A stretch of 56,577 nucleotides of DNA from Gammaproteobacteria bacterium (GTDB lineage Bacteria > Pseudomonadota > Gammaproteobacteria > Methylococcales > Methylomonadaceae), in contig VGVA01000004.1 in NCBI GenBank assembly GCA_016874115.1, positions 1 through 56,577 of the forward strand. The letters run 5' to 3'. Below are positions 8,597-17,283 of this stretch, one piece after another. The notes under the pieces are model-generated. The model ran no database searches, was not told the DNA's origin, and worked only from the letters and a program-made list of their open reading frames with translations. The position numbers were made by a program, and so were the translations under genes. Numbering within the stretch: position 1 is the stretch's first letter; each line of letters begins with the position of its first letter.

Positions 8597-10005
8597 AACC
8601 GCTGGCTGTTTTCGGCACCGGTTCGGATGCGGGTAAGACCACGCTGGTAATGGCCTTATGCCGTATCTTTGCTGACCGTGGCCTAAAGGTTGCGCCGTTT
8701 AAGGCACAAAATGTCTCCAATAATTCCGCCGTTACCCAGGAAAACCGGGAAATTTCCAGGGCGCAATGTTTTCAGGCAGAAGCCGCCCGGATAGAACCCA
8801 GCCATTTGTTCAACCCGGTCTTGCTAAAATCGCATGGCAACGGTTCCGTGCAGGTGATTGTCAACGGCTTGGTTCGGCAAAACCAGGCCATTGCCGATTA
8901 TTATGCCGAAATCGACGGCTTAAAAGGTCACGTTGAAAAGGCTTTTTCCACGCTGCACAAAAACTATGATTTGGTCATTGCCGAAGGTGCCGGATCGCCA
9001 GTGGAACTGAATCTGCTGGCACAAGACCTATCCAATACTTATATCGGCAATACCTTTCAGACCAAAAATATCCTGGTGGCCGATATTGAGCGCGGCGGCG
9101 TGTTCGCTGCCATTTACGGTACGCTGGAATTGATGTGTCCTACCATGCGCCGTAACCTGATTGGTGTGGTCGTCAACAAATTCCGGGGTGACCGGCGTTT
9201 TTTCGCCGACGGAGAAAAAATCATCGAAGAACGCTTCGGCATCCCGGTGTTAGGGGTGTTGCCGTTTATGCCGCTGGGCATCGACATGGAAGACTCCCAG
9301 TCGCTGATGAATTACCGGCAGCGTTTGGGCGATGTCAAAATCCGGATTGCCGCCATCGCCTATCCCGGCTTGAGCAACTATAACGACCTTGATGCACTGA
9401 TGGCGGACAGTGAGCTGTCCATTGATCTTATTAATCATTACCGCCCGCTGACCAATTACGATATGCTGCTGTTGCCGGGTAGCAAAACCGTCATCCGTGA
9501 TTTGCGCTGGCTGAAAGAACAAGGACTGTACAAGGAAATCAGGCAATTTGGGAAAGCGATTTTCGGTCTTTGCGGTGGTTATCAAATGCTGTGCAGGCAA
9601 CTGCACGACCCGGACGCGCTGGAGCACGAAGCGCCGGGTACGGAATCTGGATTGGGCTTTATCGACGATGAAGTCGTTTATCAAAGCCCTAAAATCCTCA
9701 AGCTCGGGCAATATCAGCTATTTTCCCATGCGGCCATCAGCGGCTATGAAATCCATTGTGGGCGCATGGCCCAATATCCACTGTATTATCAAGCGCACCC
9801 GCCATCCACTCTGGCCGTCGCCGGCACACACGTCCACGGCGTTTTTGACAACGATGGTTTCCGCACAAGTTACTTCAAGGCGATTAACCCGGCTTATCAG
9901 GGGTACCGCTATGCAAGCTACCGTGACAAGGCGATCCAGGACTTTGCTGACAACGTGTCAGCCGAAATCAACATTGATGCCATCCTTGCAGCTTTGGCGG
10001 ACTGA
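8593..10005 (+). CDS. cobQ: Cobyric acid synthase CobQ (CbiP)
   Basis: The 470-residue amidotransferase adds the remaining side-chain amides (b, d, e, g) to adenosylcobyrinic acid a,c-diamide. The N-terminal ATPase domain has GTGSDAGKTTLV (residues about 7-18) and APFKAQNVSNNS, a CobQ hallmark. The C-terminal glutaminase domain has the nucleophile Cys in IFGLCGGYQML and the late His in GTHVHGVFDND. Length matches the family. It is coupled by 4-bp and 1-bp overlaps to cobD and cbiB. Confidence 0.96.
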   Translation: MKPLAVFGTGSDAGKTTLVMALCRIFADRGLKVAPFKAQNVSNNSAVTQENREISRAQCFQAEAARIEPSHLFNPVLLKSHGNGSVQVIVNGLVRQNQAIADYYAEIDGLKGHVEKAFSTLHKNYDLVIAEGAGSPVELNLLAQDLSNTYIGNTFQTKNILVADIERGGVFAAIYGTLELMCPTMRRNLIGVVVNKFRGDRRFFADGEKIIEERFGIPVLGVLPFMPLGIDMEDSQSLMNYRQRLGDVKIRIAAIAYPGLSNYNDLDALMADSELSIDLINHYRPLTNYDMLLLPGSKTVIRDLRWLKEQGLYKEIRQFGKAIFGLCGGYQMLCRQLHDPDALEHEAPGTESGLGFIDDEVVYQSPKILKLGQYQLFSHAAISGYEIHCGRMAQYPLYYQAHPPSTLAVAGTHVHGVFDNDGFRTSYFKAINPAYQGYRYASYRDKAIQDFADNVSAEINIDAILAALAD

Positions 10006-10898
10006 TGTTTTTTGAATTGGCGTTTTTTGCTTATCTGCTTGATAGGCTGGTCGGGGAATTCCCCGGCAAACATCCGGTGATGCTGATGGGCGATTTTATC
10101 ACCGCCTTTGAACGGCGTTTTTATAGCGACCGCATAATTCCCGGCGCATTATTGGTGGTCAGTTTGCTAAGTCTGACACTATTGGTCAGCGTCACACTGG
10201 CTTATTTGTGCGGGTTGTTGCCTTTATGGTTGTCTTTGCCGGTGTTGGCGGCATTGGCTTCTATGGGATTGGCAATGAATATGCTATATGCTTCGGTAGC
10301 GGGCGTGTTAACTGCCAAATATCCTAGACAGGCGATTGGCCGCCTGGTCAGCCGCGATACCGAAGCGATGAACGAAGCCGACATCCTCAAGGCCGCGCTG
10401 GAAACCTGGGCAGAAAACCTGAGCGATGGCGTGATTGCACCCTTGTTTTATCTGGTCTTGTTCGGCTTGCCAGGAATCGCCGTTTACAAGGCCATCAACA
10501 CCTTGGATTCCATGATTGCCTACAAAACCGAGCGTTATCTCAATTTTGGCAGAATAGCGGCGGTTTTGGATGATCTGGTCAATTTTGTTCCGGCACGGTT
10601 GACAGCCTTGCTGATCGTTATCTTGGCGACCAACAAGCGCGGGGCTTGGCAATGTGCCTTGCGTGACGGCAACAAATTGGAAAGCCCCAATGCGGGATAC
10701 CCGATTGCGGCCTTAGCCGGTTCATTAGACATTGCCTTGGGTGGTGATGCCTTCTACCACGGTCAATTAAAACATAAGCCTTTTTTGGGTTTAGCGATTA
10801 AGCCAGTTACCCGAGCCACATTAGCGCAAGCGTTACAATTAAAATATAAATTGGATGGTTTGCTGCTTGGCTTTTTAGCTACTGCCACAGTGCTGTAA
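10005..10898 (+). CDS. cbiB: Adenosylcobinamide-phosphate synthase CbiB
   Basis: The 297-residue integral membrane protein joins aminopropanol (phosphate) to adenosylcobyric acid. Four or more hydrophobic segments are evident, and the family motifs AYLLDRLVGEFPGKHPVML (start), RDTEAMNEADILKAALET and INTLDSMIAYKTERYLNFG are all present. The TGATG overlap with cobQ gives its start. It uses the product made by CobD. Confidence 0.94.
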   Translation: MFFELAFFAYLLDRLVGEFPGKHPVMLMGDFITAFERRFYSDRIIPGALLVVSLLSLTLLVSVTLAYLCGLLPLWLSLPVLAALASMGLAMNMLYASVAGVLTAKYPRQAIGRLVSRDTEAMNEADILKAALETWAENLSDGVIAPLFYLVLFGLPGIAVYKAINTLDSMIAYKTERYLNFGRIAAVLDDLVNFVPARLTALLIVILATNKRGAWQCALRDGNKLESPNAGYPIAALAGSLDIALGGDAFYHGQLKHKPFLGLAIKPVTRATLAQALQLKYKLDGLLLGFLATATVL

Positions 10899-10920
10899 AG
10901 CAATAAACTTGGACACCTCA

Positions 10921-11528
10921 GTGAATACGCCATTTTGTTTCGATCTGGACGGCGTTATCACGGCGCAGGAACTGTTACCATTAATCGCACGGGCGCTGGG
11001 CTGCGAACAGGAAATTGCCGAGCTAACCCAGGCGGCGATAACCGGCGTGTTACCTTTCCACAACGCTTTAAGACTGCGTTGCGAGATGCTGTCCGCCATC
11101 CCCATCCCGCAGGTACGCGAAATTGTTGGACAAGTGCTATTGCATCAGCAAATCGTGACCTTTATCACAACCCACCGCGAGCAGTGCTTTGTGATAACCG
11201 GAAACTTGGATGTCTGGGTAGAGATTTAATAAACAACTTAGGCGTAACCTGGTACTCGTCAACAGCCGACTATCAAGGCGATCGTCTGCTGGATATAAAC
11301 ACTGTACTGGATAAGGGACAAGCCATTGCAGCTATTCGTCAACATTTTGAAAGAATTGTTGCTATTGGCGATGGCATGAATGATGTCAGCATGTTCGAAC
11401 AGTCGGATATCGGCATTGCTTTTGGCGCTGTACATCGACCAGCCGCCGGATTAGTACAACTTGCTGATTTTGTTTGCAATACCGAAGCGTCGCTGTGTAT
11501 GACACTAAACCAATTCCTCTATACTTAG
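10921..11528 (+). pseudogene. HAD-superfamily phosphatase (phosphoserine-phosphatase-like), frameshifted
   Basis: Motif I is FDLDGVIT and motif III is GDGMNDVSMF, both typical of HAD phosphatases near phosphoserine phosphatase and ThrH. The reading frame is broken: the first part (GTG start at 10921, or TTG at 10909) ends at a TAA near 11229. The rest, from LINNLGVTWYSS to the end at 11528, is in the next frame. One missing base near 11220-11224 would restore about 200 residues. The gene lies 22 bp after cbiB and converges on cobU. A role in phosphate-ester chemistry of the B12 pathway is only suggested by location. Confidence 0.8.
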
Positions 11529-12022
11529 GATTTTAGGGCGAATCGAAGACCGGCACTGCAAAAGTACACTTGATTGCATTGCTCGGCCAGAAGTTGCGCG
11601 GCTTTCCCTGATAAATCCACATAACGCCGCGCCAGCGGATTGTCTGGGATGATTCCCAGGCCGACCTCATTGAGTACCAACACCAGGTCAATAGGCAACG
11701 CCATCATGGCGGTTAATTCTTGAAAGATTTGATCTTCGCTACATTGATGAAAAAGCATGTTATTCAACCACATGGATACGCATTCGATTAATACCGGACC
11801 AGGACAATTTGCCAAAGCTTGGGCTAGATGTAAAGGCTCTTCAAGGGTAATAAAGCGGTCTTGCCGCCGCTGTTGGTGGATTGTAATCCGTTCCCGCATT
11901 TCATCATCAACAAACTCGGTGGTGGCCAAGTAATAAGGCTTCGTCTGCGCTGACGCCAGAATGTAGGTTTCGGCAAGCCTTGATTTGCCACTTTTAATGC
12001 CGCCAATAAACAGGGTTTTCAT
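11525..12022 (-). CDS. cobU: Adenosylcobinamide kinase/guanylyltransferase CobU (CobP)
   Basis: The bifunctional enzyme phosphorylates adenosylcobinamide and then transfers GMP to it. From the ATG at 12022 the protein is 165 residues and begins MKTLFIGGIKSGKSRLAE, with the P-loop at residues 7-14. The His of ITIHQQRR (His49) matches the guanylylated histidine of the family. An upstream ATG at 12073 would add 17 non-conserved residues and is rejected. It is the last gene of the minus-strand cobT-cobS-cobC-cobU group and overlaps the HAD gene by 4 bp tail to tail. Confidence 0.93.
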   Translation of the reverse strand: MKTLFIGGIKSGKSRLAETYILASAQTKPYYLATTEFVDDEMRERITIHQQRRQDRFITLEEPLHLAQALANCPGPVLIECVSMWLNNMLFHQCSEDQIFQELTAMMALPIDLVLVLNEVGLGIIPDNPLARRYVDLSGKAAQLLAEQCNQVYFCSAGLRFALKS

Positions 12023-12038
12023 GGTCGAGTTTTTAAAT

Positions 12039-12605
12039 TCACCGATTGAGATAATCAACATAAGTGTAATCATTGCTATGCCTTAATTTATGCACCGAAC
12101 CAACGCCGACGCCAATCATGAAGGCGTATTCCAGCTTAAGTTCCAGCACATGGGCAAGCAAGGCTCTGATGACACCAGCGTGGGTGATGACCACGACCTG
12201 CCTGACAAGTTTGTTGGCCACTAATTCCAGCCAAAACTCTGAAACCCGTTGGTATAAATTACCGAAGCTCTCGCCGTTAGGTGGGGGCAGGATGACAAAA
12301 TTTTCCGTCCACTGTTGTAGTAGCACAGGATCAATGTCGTCAAAGCGTTGGTTTTCCCATGCGCCGAAATTAATCTCCTGCAAGCGTTGATCGACGGACA
12401 ATGGCCCGCTAAATGTCCGCGCCAGTTGCATACATCGACCCAAAGGGCTGCTGATGATTAAGCAATCTGATGGTAATTGCGGCAACTTGGCTTTGAGCTT
12501 TTTTACTTCGTCGGGGAAACTTTCGGCGAGCGGGACATCGCTTTGTCCATAGCAAAGGCCATGTTCGGTATCAGTCCGGGTATGGCGGATTAGATAGATG
12601 TCCAT
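12039..12605 (-). CDS. cobC: Alpha-ribazole-5'-phosphate phosphatase CobC (histidine phosphatase)
   Basis: The 188-residue protein begins MDIYLIRHTRTDTEHG, in which His8 of RHT is the phosphorylated catalytic residue of the phosphoglycerate-mutase-like superfamily. CYGQSDVPLAESF is characteristic of CobC, and the second catalytic His lies in VVITHAGVIRALL. The ATG at 12605 places the beta strand directly at the N terminus; the longer frame to 12713 only reads through cobS codons. It overlaps cobS by 16 bp. It removes the phosphate from alpha-ribazole phosphate or adenosylcobalamin phosphate. Confidence 0.92.
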   Translation of the reverse strand: MDIYLIRHTRTDTEHGLCYGQSDVPLAESFPDEVKKLKAKLPQLPSDCLIISSPLGRCMQLARTFSGPLSVDQRLQEINFGAWENQRFDDIDPVLLQQWTENFVILPPPNGESFGNLYQRVSEFWLELVANKLVRQVVVITHAGVIRALLAHVLELKLEYAFMIGVGVGSVHKLRHSNDYTYVDYLNR

Positions 12606-13342
12606 AACGCGCTGGCGGTTAAATAAAAAACAGTTTCGACTATTTGTTGGCTGGCACCCAAACAGTCGCCGGTATAACCGCCAATATGTCGAAAAAAATA
12701 CCTGCCAAGGCACCCATTAACGAACAAGATGATCGGTACAGCCAGATACAATTTGGGCGGCAGAAAGCTCAACGGCAACAATGCGGTAAGCCCTGCGGCG
12801 AATAACTCCATATAACTTGGGCGGTACATGGCAGCGCGGCCTTTACTCTGGCTGCGTACGTAGTCATAACTTGCCATGAGTAACAGCGGCGCAAACCGGC
12901 TCAGGCTGTGCCCTGCGATGAGGATGGACGGGACGGTTAACGTAGGCAAGGCGCTTAACAAAGCGATTTTTAAGCCCAGCATCAAGAACAAGCCGATTAC
13001 GCCGTAAGCGCCGATGCGGGAGTCTTTCATGATGTCTAAAATGCGTTGCGGGTCGTATCCTCCGCCAAAGCCATCGCAAACATCCGCAAAGCCGTCTTCA
13101 TGGAAAGCACCTGTCAGGAGAATGCCAGCCACCAAAGCAACGATCACCGCCACGGTATGCGGCCATAACAGGTTAAAGGCATAGAAACAGCCCGCAGATA
13201 CCCCACCCACCAGCCAGCCGATCAATGGCAGGTAACAACTGGCTTTGGGCAGCTCATCGTAATCAAGGCACCCAGGTGTGGGCAGGCGGGTATAAAAGCC
13301 GATTGCCAACCATAAATAATGGAATTGAACTAGCATAGTCAC
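12590..13342 (-). CDS. cobS: Adenosylcobalamin 5'-phosphate synthase CobS
   Basis: The 250-residue polytopic membrane enzyme joins GDP-cobinamide to alpha-ribazole (phosphate). The N terminus shows FYTRLPTPG, and the metal-binding motif is HEDGFADVCDGFGGG (about residues 80-95), followed by DIMKDSRIGAYG. Five to seven hydrophobic segments follow. It overlaps cobT by 4 bp and cobC by 16 bp, indicating one transcript. Confidence 0.95.
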   Translation of the reverse strand: MTMLVQFHYLWLAIGFYTRLPTPGCLDYDELPKASCYLPLIGWLVGGVSAGCFYAFNLLWPHTVAVIVALVAGILLTGAFHEDGFADVCDGFGGGYDPQRILDIMKDSRIGAYGVIGLFLMLGLKIALLSALPTLTVPSILIAGHSLSRFAPLLLMASYDYVRSQSKGRAAMYRPSYMELFAAGLTALLPLSFLPPKLYLAVPIILFVNGCLGRYFFRHIGGYTGDCLGASQQIVETVFYLTASALWTSI

Positions 13343-14367
13343 AGCTTTTGATCGACACCTGCATCGGCAAACGATGCCATCTCATTTAAAAACAGCACGG
13401 CGGATTGTATCAACGGATACGCCAAAGCGATGCCTGAGGCTTCACCCAGCCTTAGTTCCAAATTTAACAGCGGCTTGGCATTTAGGAAACCAAGCAATGC
13501 CTGATGTCCGCGTTCCGACGAAGTATGGCTGAACACGGAATAACTCAACACCTGCGGATTGATTTTATAGGCGACCAACAACGCGGCGCTAAAAATAAAA
13601 CCGTCCACCATGATCAACATCCTAAGTTCGGCCGCTTTCAAATACGCACCCACCAACATCGCAATTTCACATCCCCCGAAAAGCACCAGGGTATCAAGGG
13701 GGCTGGATGGAATGGTATGAGCATTCAATGCCTGTTGCAAGATCGCCAGTTTATGGCGGAGCTGTTCGTCATTTAATCCTGTTCCTCGTTCTACACAAGC
13801 ATCCAAGGGAATATCGGCCAAACAATGCACCAATAACGCGGCTGAGGAGGTATTGCCTATGCCCGTTTCGCCGAAGCCGATACAGTTACAACCTGCCCGA
13901 TGTTGTTGGGCTACCAGTTCGGCACCCGTTTTAAGTGATGCTGTGCAATCGTCTAATGACATCGCCGGATGATACAAAAAATTGGCTGTGCCTTTAGCAA
14001 TTTTTTTGGCCAGTAAATTCGGATGTGGCGACAAGTCTGCATTAACACCGGCGTCAACCACGAACAATGCCAATTGATGCTGGCGGGCAAACACACTGAT
14101 GGCGGCACCGCCTGCCAGAAAGTTGGCGACCATTTGCGCGGTTACAGTCTGCGGATATGCACTCACCCCAGATTCAGCGATACCGTGGTCGCCCGCAAAA
14201 ATGAGTATGGTTGGCCTGAATAAGTGGGGCGTTAAATTGTTTTGGATCAGGCCGATTTTTAAGGCCAGCGCCTCTATTTGGCCTAATGCGCCGAGCAGCT
14301 TCGTTTTTTGGTCAATTTTCGCCTGTAACTCAGCTTGAAAATTTGCACTAACTGCATGTACTTTCAT
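13339..14367 (-). CDS. cobT: Nicotinate-nucleotide-dimethylbenzimidazole phosphoribosyltransferase CobT
   Basis: This enzyme of 342 residues activates 5,6-dimethylbenzimidazole with nicotinate mononucleotide to give alpha-ribazole phosphate. It contains FAGDHGIAESGVSAYP, GFGETGIGNTSSAALL, SPLDTLVLFGGCEIAMLVGA and the C-terminal LRLGEASGIALAYP, where the Glu is the expected catalytic base. It is the first gene of the minus-strand group. Its lower-ligand substrate would come from BluB, whose gene is frameshifted in this sequence. Confidence 0.95.
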   Translation of the reverse strand: MKVHAVSANFQAELQAKIDQKTKLLGALGQIEALALKIGLIQNNLTPHLFRPTILIFAGDHGIAESGVSAYPQTVTAQMVANFLAGGAAISVFARQHQLALFVVDAGVNADLSPHPNLLAKKIAKGTANFLYHPAMSLDDCTASLKTGAELVAQQHRAGCNCIGFGETGIGNTSSAALLVHCLADIPLDACVERGTGLNDEQLRHKLAILQQALNAHTIPSSPLDTLVLFGGCEIAMLVGAYLKAAELRMLIMVDGFIFSAALLVAYKINPQVLSYSVFSHTSSERGHQALLGFLNAKPLLNLELRLGEASGIALAYPLIQSAVLFLNEMASFADAGVDQKL

Positions 14368-14653
14368 AACCTTACATTGTTTCGGAATGTGTATATTGCC
14401 ATAGAGTGTGAGTAGTTGTTAGGCTCGGTGCTTATCATTGATGTGAGCGTATACTATTGTCTGAGGTTGGATAGCAACCTCCCTTGGCGAGATATGAATC
14501 CATCGGCATAAAAACGTGGGTTTTATTTACTTCTTATAAAAGCGAATCCAAAAGACATATTTACGTAAAAATTAGGTAAAAATACTCGGTAAGGAAATCT
14601 TCGTTAATTTAGTTTACAATTATACGGGTTTATTTACCGGCAGGATTGTCTTA
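14368..14653. other. Intergenic DNA between cobT and the resolvase
   Basis: This AT-rich stretch should hold the cobT promoter and, if the resolvase belongs to a Tn3-type element, its resolution site. A hairpin with arms GAGGTTG/CAACCTC (14463-14481) has no following T run. Near 14570-14592 TAAAAATTAGG and TAAAAATACTCGG form short imperfect direct repeats. No clear resolvase subsites were identified. Confidence 0.4.
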
Positions 14654-15219
14654 TGCTGATTGGTTACGCCCGAGTGTCTACCGATGATCAAAATATGAAC
14701 TTGCAGCGTGATGCACTCAATTAGGTCGGATGCGGGAAAATCTTCGAGGATCAATTAAGCGGTGCCAAATCGGAGCGTCCGGGTTTGCGGGAAGCCGTAA
14801 ACTACGCCAGACCAGGAGACATTCTCGTCGTGTGGCGGCTTGACCGGTTAAGCCGCTCATTGAAAGACCTGATTGAAATGGTGGCACTGTTGGAGTCCAA
14901 GGGGATCGGCTTGAGAAGTTTGCAAGAAGCAATAGATGCAACCTCCAGTTCTGGCAAGCTGGTGTTCCATATTTTTGGCGCTCTCGCTGAATTTGAGCGG
15001 AACCTGATCAAGGAACGTACCCAAGCAGGGTTGCAAGCCGTACGCGCTAGGGGAAGAAAGGGCGGGCGGCCAAAATCGCTTAATCAAGACAAGCAAGCCT
15101 TATCGGTCAAGTTATATGATGAGAAAAAACACACGATAGCCCAGATTTGCCAGATGATGGGCATCTCCAAGCCTACCCTATATAAGTATATTGATGATGC
15201 CAAAAGGCTTAAAAATTAG
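14654..15219 (+). pseudogene. tnpR: Serine resolvase/invertase with an in-frame amber codon
   Basis: The frame from ATG 14654 encodes MLIGYARVSTDDQNMNLQRD, with the catalytic Ser in RVST. It hits TAG at codon 24, then continues without shift through KIFEDQLSGAKSERPG, LVVWRLDRLSRS, GALAEFERNLIKERTQAGL and a C-terminal Hin-type helix-turn-helix (SKPTLYKYID). The stop fits a single CAG to TAG change. Internal initiation at 14785 would lack the catalytic serine. Unless amber is suppressed the gene is inactive. It pairs with the distant tnpA as a possible Tn3-type set. Confidence 0.88.
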
Positions 15220-15338
15220 ACCGCTTCATTCGCATGTCTGTGGAATATCAAAACCAAGTGGAAACTAGAGCAGGAATTTACGGTTTTGGGATGCAAGCTA
15301 AAAGTGAAACCGTATGTTTCTGTTCAAATGCTCCCGCT

Positions 15339-15527
15339 AGTCCTATTATCGGCATGGCGGAAAACCTGAAGATTAATGTGATTGCCGAGGGCGTTGAAAC
15401 GGAAGAACAACGGCTGTTCCTGGAAAAACACGGGTGCCATACTTACCAAGGTTATTTATTCAGCAGGCCGCTGCCGATGACCCGGTTTGAAAAAATGCTA
15501 CAGACGAAGATTGTAACCGTATCGTAG
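15339..15527 (+). pseudogene. C-terminal remnant of an EAL-domain c-di-GMP phosphodiesterase
   Basis: About 62 residues, from SPIIGMAENLKI through VIAEGVETEEQ, HGCHTYQGYLFSRPLP and a short tail, match the last third of EAL domains. The EAL motif itself and the rest of the domain are missing, and the sequence upstream is unrelated. It lies directly after the resolvase gene, so the parent gene was probably cut by insertion or deletion at the right edge of the mobile block. It contains one ATTAAT, as host DNA does. Confidence 0.75.
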
Positions 15528-15657
15528 CTTCGGTATTCATGAGACAGCGGATTAATTTGTTAATGACGTTCGCGCATGTCTTTCAGTTAGTGCGCCGAAT
15601 GTTGGCGTTTCATGCGGCGCAATACGGCTTCGTCTATTGCGACCTGCCCTACGCTTA

Positions 15658-17283
15658 TTAATTAATCAACATTCTCGACAGCGGATTATTGCTGTCTATT
15701 TCTTCCGTTTTGAGTGCGTCTCCCCGGCCGCATTCTTCACTGATCCGGGCAATCTGCTGTAATTGTGCGCCGTGTTGTTCGGTTATTAATTCAACAACTT
15801 GCAACACTTCGCCATCGATCATGTCAATGGCGGTTTCAATCCCTCTGGTTAACCCGGCCATAGCGCTTTTTTCTAACGACGGCTTCAGTTTCTTTAAGAT
15901 AAACCAAGGAATTAACCAGCTAACCAGAATTAATAAACAACTGTGGATGGCAAAATCGACTCCCAGATAATGTTCATGTGTGGCATTACTTTGATAGTAA
16001 CCGATAAAAACATTATAGCCGACCCAGCCAATCGCCAGCAACGGCAAGACGATTTCACAGAAACGGATAAACTTCAAAAACGCCCGGTGTAGTTTTCCGC
16101 CCGGATGGGCTAAGGCATCCCGCACATATAATTCGGTTTGCGATTGCACAATTTTAGGCGTTTTATTCCGTATCGGAGCCAGTTGATTCTTCAATGGTGT
16201 AACCGGCAAGCCGAGCTCATCCACTTTGACAATAAACTCATCCAAGGCATCGTTAAAACGGGTTTGCGCCCAGTCGTCCCACAACAGGGTATTTTCTTTC
16301 TGCTCTGATTGGATTGTGCCGGTAACAGGGTTGGCGATTAAATCTGCTGCATGTTCGGCATAATACGCCGACAGTTTCTGGATGGGCCAAACGAATCCCT
16401 GCATCAACTGCTTTGCCGTGGTTTGCCATTGACTTTCCCAACGTTCTTCGGTTTGGCTGGCGGCAGATTTAGCTCCCAGTAATTGATAAACAGCCTGTAA
16501 TTTTTGTTTCAGCTCGTTTTTACGGACTTGCGTACCGCGTTGCTCCAGTTCAGCGACGACATGCTGATTCGATAGGGAAAGAATGGTGGATTGCAATGCG
16601 GCAAATTCATCGGGATACGCCGTCTCGCCGCAGACGGTTTTGAAAATCATCGGCTCGACAAATCCGGCTTTACCGAGTTGCTGCTTGAAATCTTCAAATT
16701 GCGCTTGTTGACCTCTATCCCATTGATTTAACACAAACAACCAGGCATGACGGTTGCCTTCCGACAACAATAACCGCCAGGCTTTTTCATCGCGGTATCG
16801 TTCCGGACTGACTACATAGATTAATACATCGATATGCGGCAACCACTCAAATACCAGCACTTTGTTGCTTTGTTCGGTGCTGTCGAAATCCGGCATGTCG
16901 ATCCAGACGATATTTTTCTTGCTTTCATCATCGTGCTGGGCGATTTTTATCTTCTCGATGGGCAGTTTTTCCGGCAGATTATTAATGGCAATGCTGTTAT
17001 GATGGAATAAGGTGACTTCCCGTGAAGTCGGCCGTTCTATTCCGGCCTTGGCGACGGCTTTGCCGGCAAGACGGTTCAGCAACGAACTTTTCCCGACGCC
17101 GGTGCCGCCCATAAACGCCACAATCAACGGTCTGGAGCCGTCATGATTAAATAAGGTCTCCGGTGTTCTGATGTCGAAATCGCATAAATTTTCCGCCGTT
17201 GCCGAATTAATCCAGCCGCCGGTAACGGCTTGTTCCGCCCAGCGTTTGGTAAGTTCAACCAGTTCAGAATAATCGTAAGCCAT
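15658..17283 (-). CDS. Membrane-associated Era/dynamin-like GTPase, second of a pair
   Basis: This 541-residue protein has an N-terminal GTPase domain: G1 GGTGVGKSSLLN (residues 59-70), a G2-like PTSREVTLFHH, G3 DMPDFDS and G4 NQWD. A helical middle follows, then two hydrophobic segments near residues 420-470 (LPLLAIGWVGYNVFIGYY and HSCLLILVSWLIPWFIL), which suggest membrane anchoring. It starts 20 bp inside the end of the upstream GTPase gene, so the pair is probably co-translated. It resembles uncharacterised TRAFAC GTPases annotated as YfjP-like or dynamin-family; function unknown. Confidence 0.8.
   Translation of the reverse strand: MAYDYSELVELTKRWAEQAVTGGWINSATAENLCDFDIRTPETLFNHDGSRPLIVAFMGGTGVGKSSLLNRLAGKAVAKAGIERPTSREVTLFHHNSIAINNLPEKLPIEKIKIAQHDDESKKNIVWIDMPDFDSTEQSNKVLVFEWLPHIDVLIYVVSPERYRDEKAWRLLLSEGNRHAWLFVLNQWDRGQQAQFEDFKQQLGKAGFVEPMIFKTVCGETAYPDEFAALQSTILSLSNQHVVAELEQRGTQVRKNELKQKLQAVYQLLGAKSAASQTEERWESQWQTTAKQLMQGFVWPIQKLSAYYAEHAADLIANPVTGTIQSEQKENTLLWDDWAQTRFNDALDEFIVKVDELGLPVTPLKNQLAPIRNKTPKIVQSQTELYVRDALAHPGGKLHRAFLKFIRFCEIVLPLLAIGWVGYNVFIGYYQSNATHEHYLGVDFAIHSCLLILVSWLIPWFILKKLKPSLEKSAMAGLTRGIETAIDMIDGEVLQVVELITEQHGAQLQQIARISEECGRGDALKTEEIDSNNPLSRMLIN

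Larger units (their letters stand above)
96..15219. mobile_element. Candidate Tn3-type island carrying cobalamin genes
   Basis: A Tn3-type transposase gene (96-1883, minus) and a Tn3/Pin-type serine resolvase gene (14654-15219, plus) bracket thirteen cobalamin or associated genes. The bracketed DNA has far fewer ATTAAT hexamers than the DNA to the right (my hand count: 10 in the first 15 kb against about 3-5 per kb beyond). No terminal inverted repeats or target duplication could be identified, so the boundaries are only the outer recombinase genes. Transfer as a unit is an inference; the two recombinase genes could come from separate elements. Confidence 0.4.

Noticed and set aside
12605-12713. 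Longer N terminus for CobC
   Set aside because: The extra 36 residues are translated from cobS codons and precede the conserved first beta strand, so the ATG at 12605 is the credible start.
14463-14481. Hairpin GAGGTTG/CAACCTC as a terminator for cobT or the resolvase
   Set aside because: It is not followed by a T run and is upstream of both genes. It may be a regulatory hairpin, but there is no support for termination.
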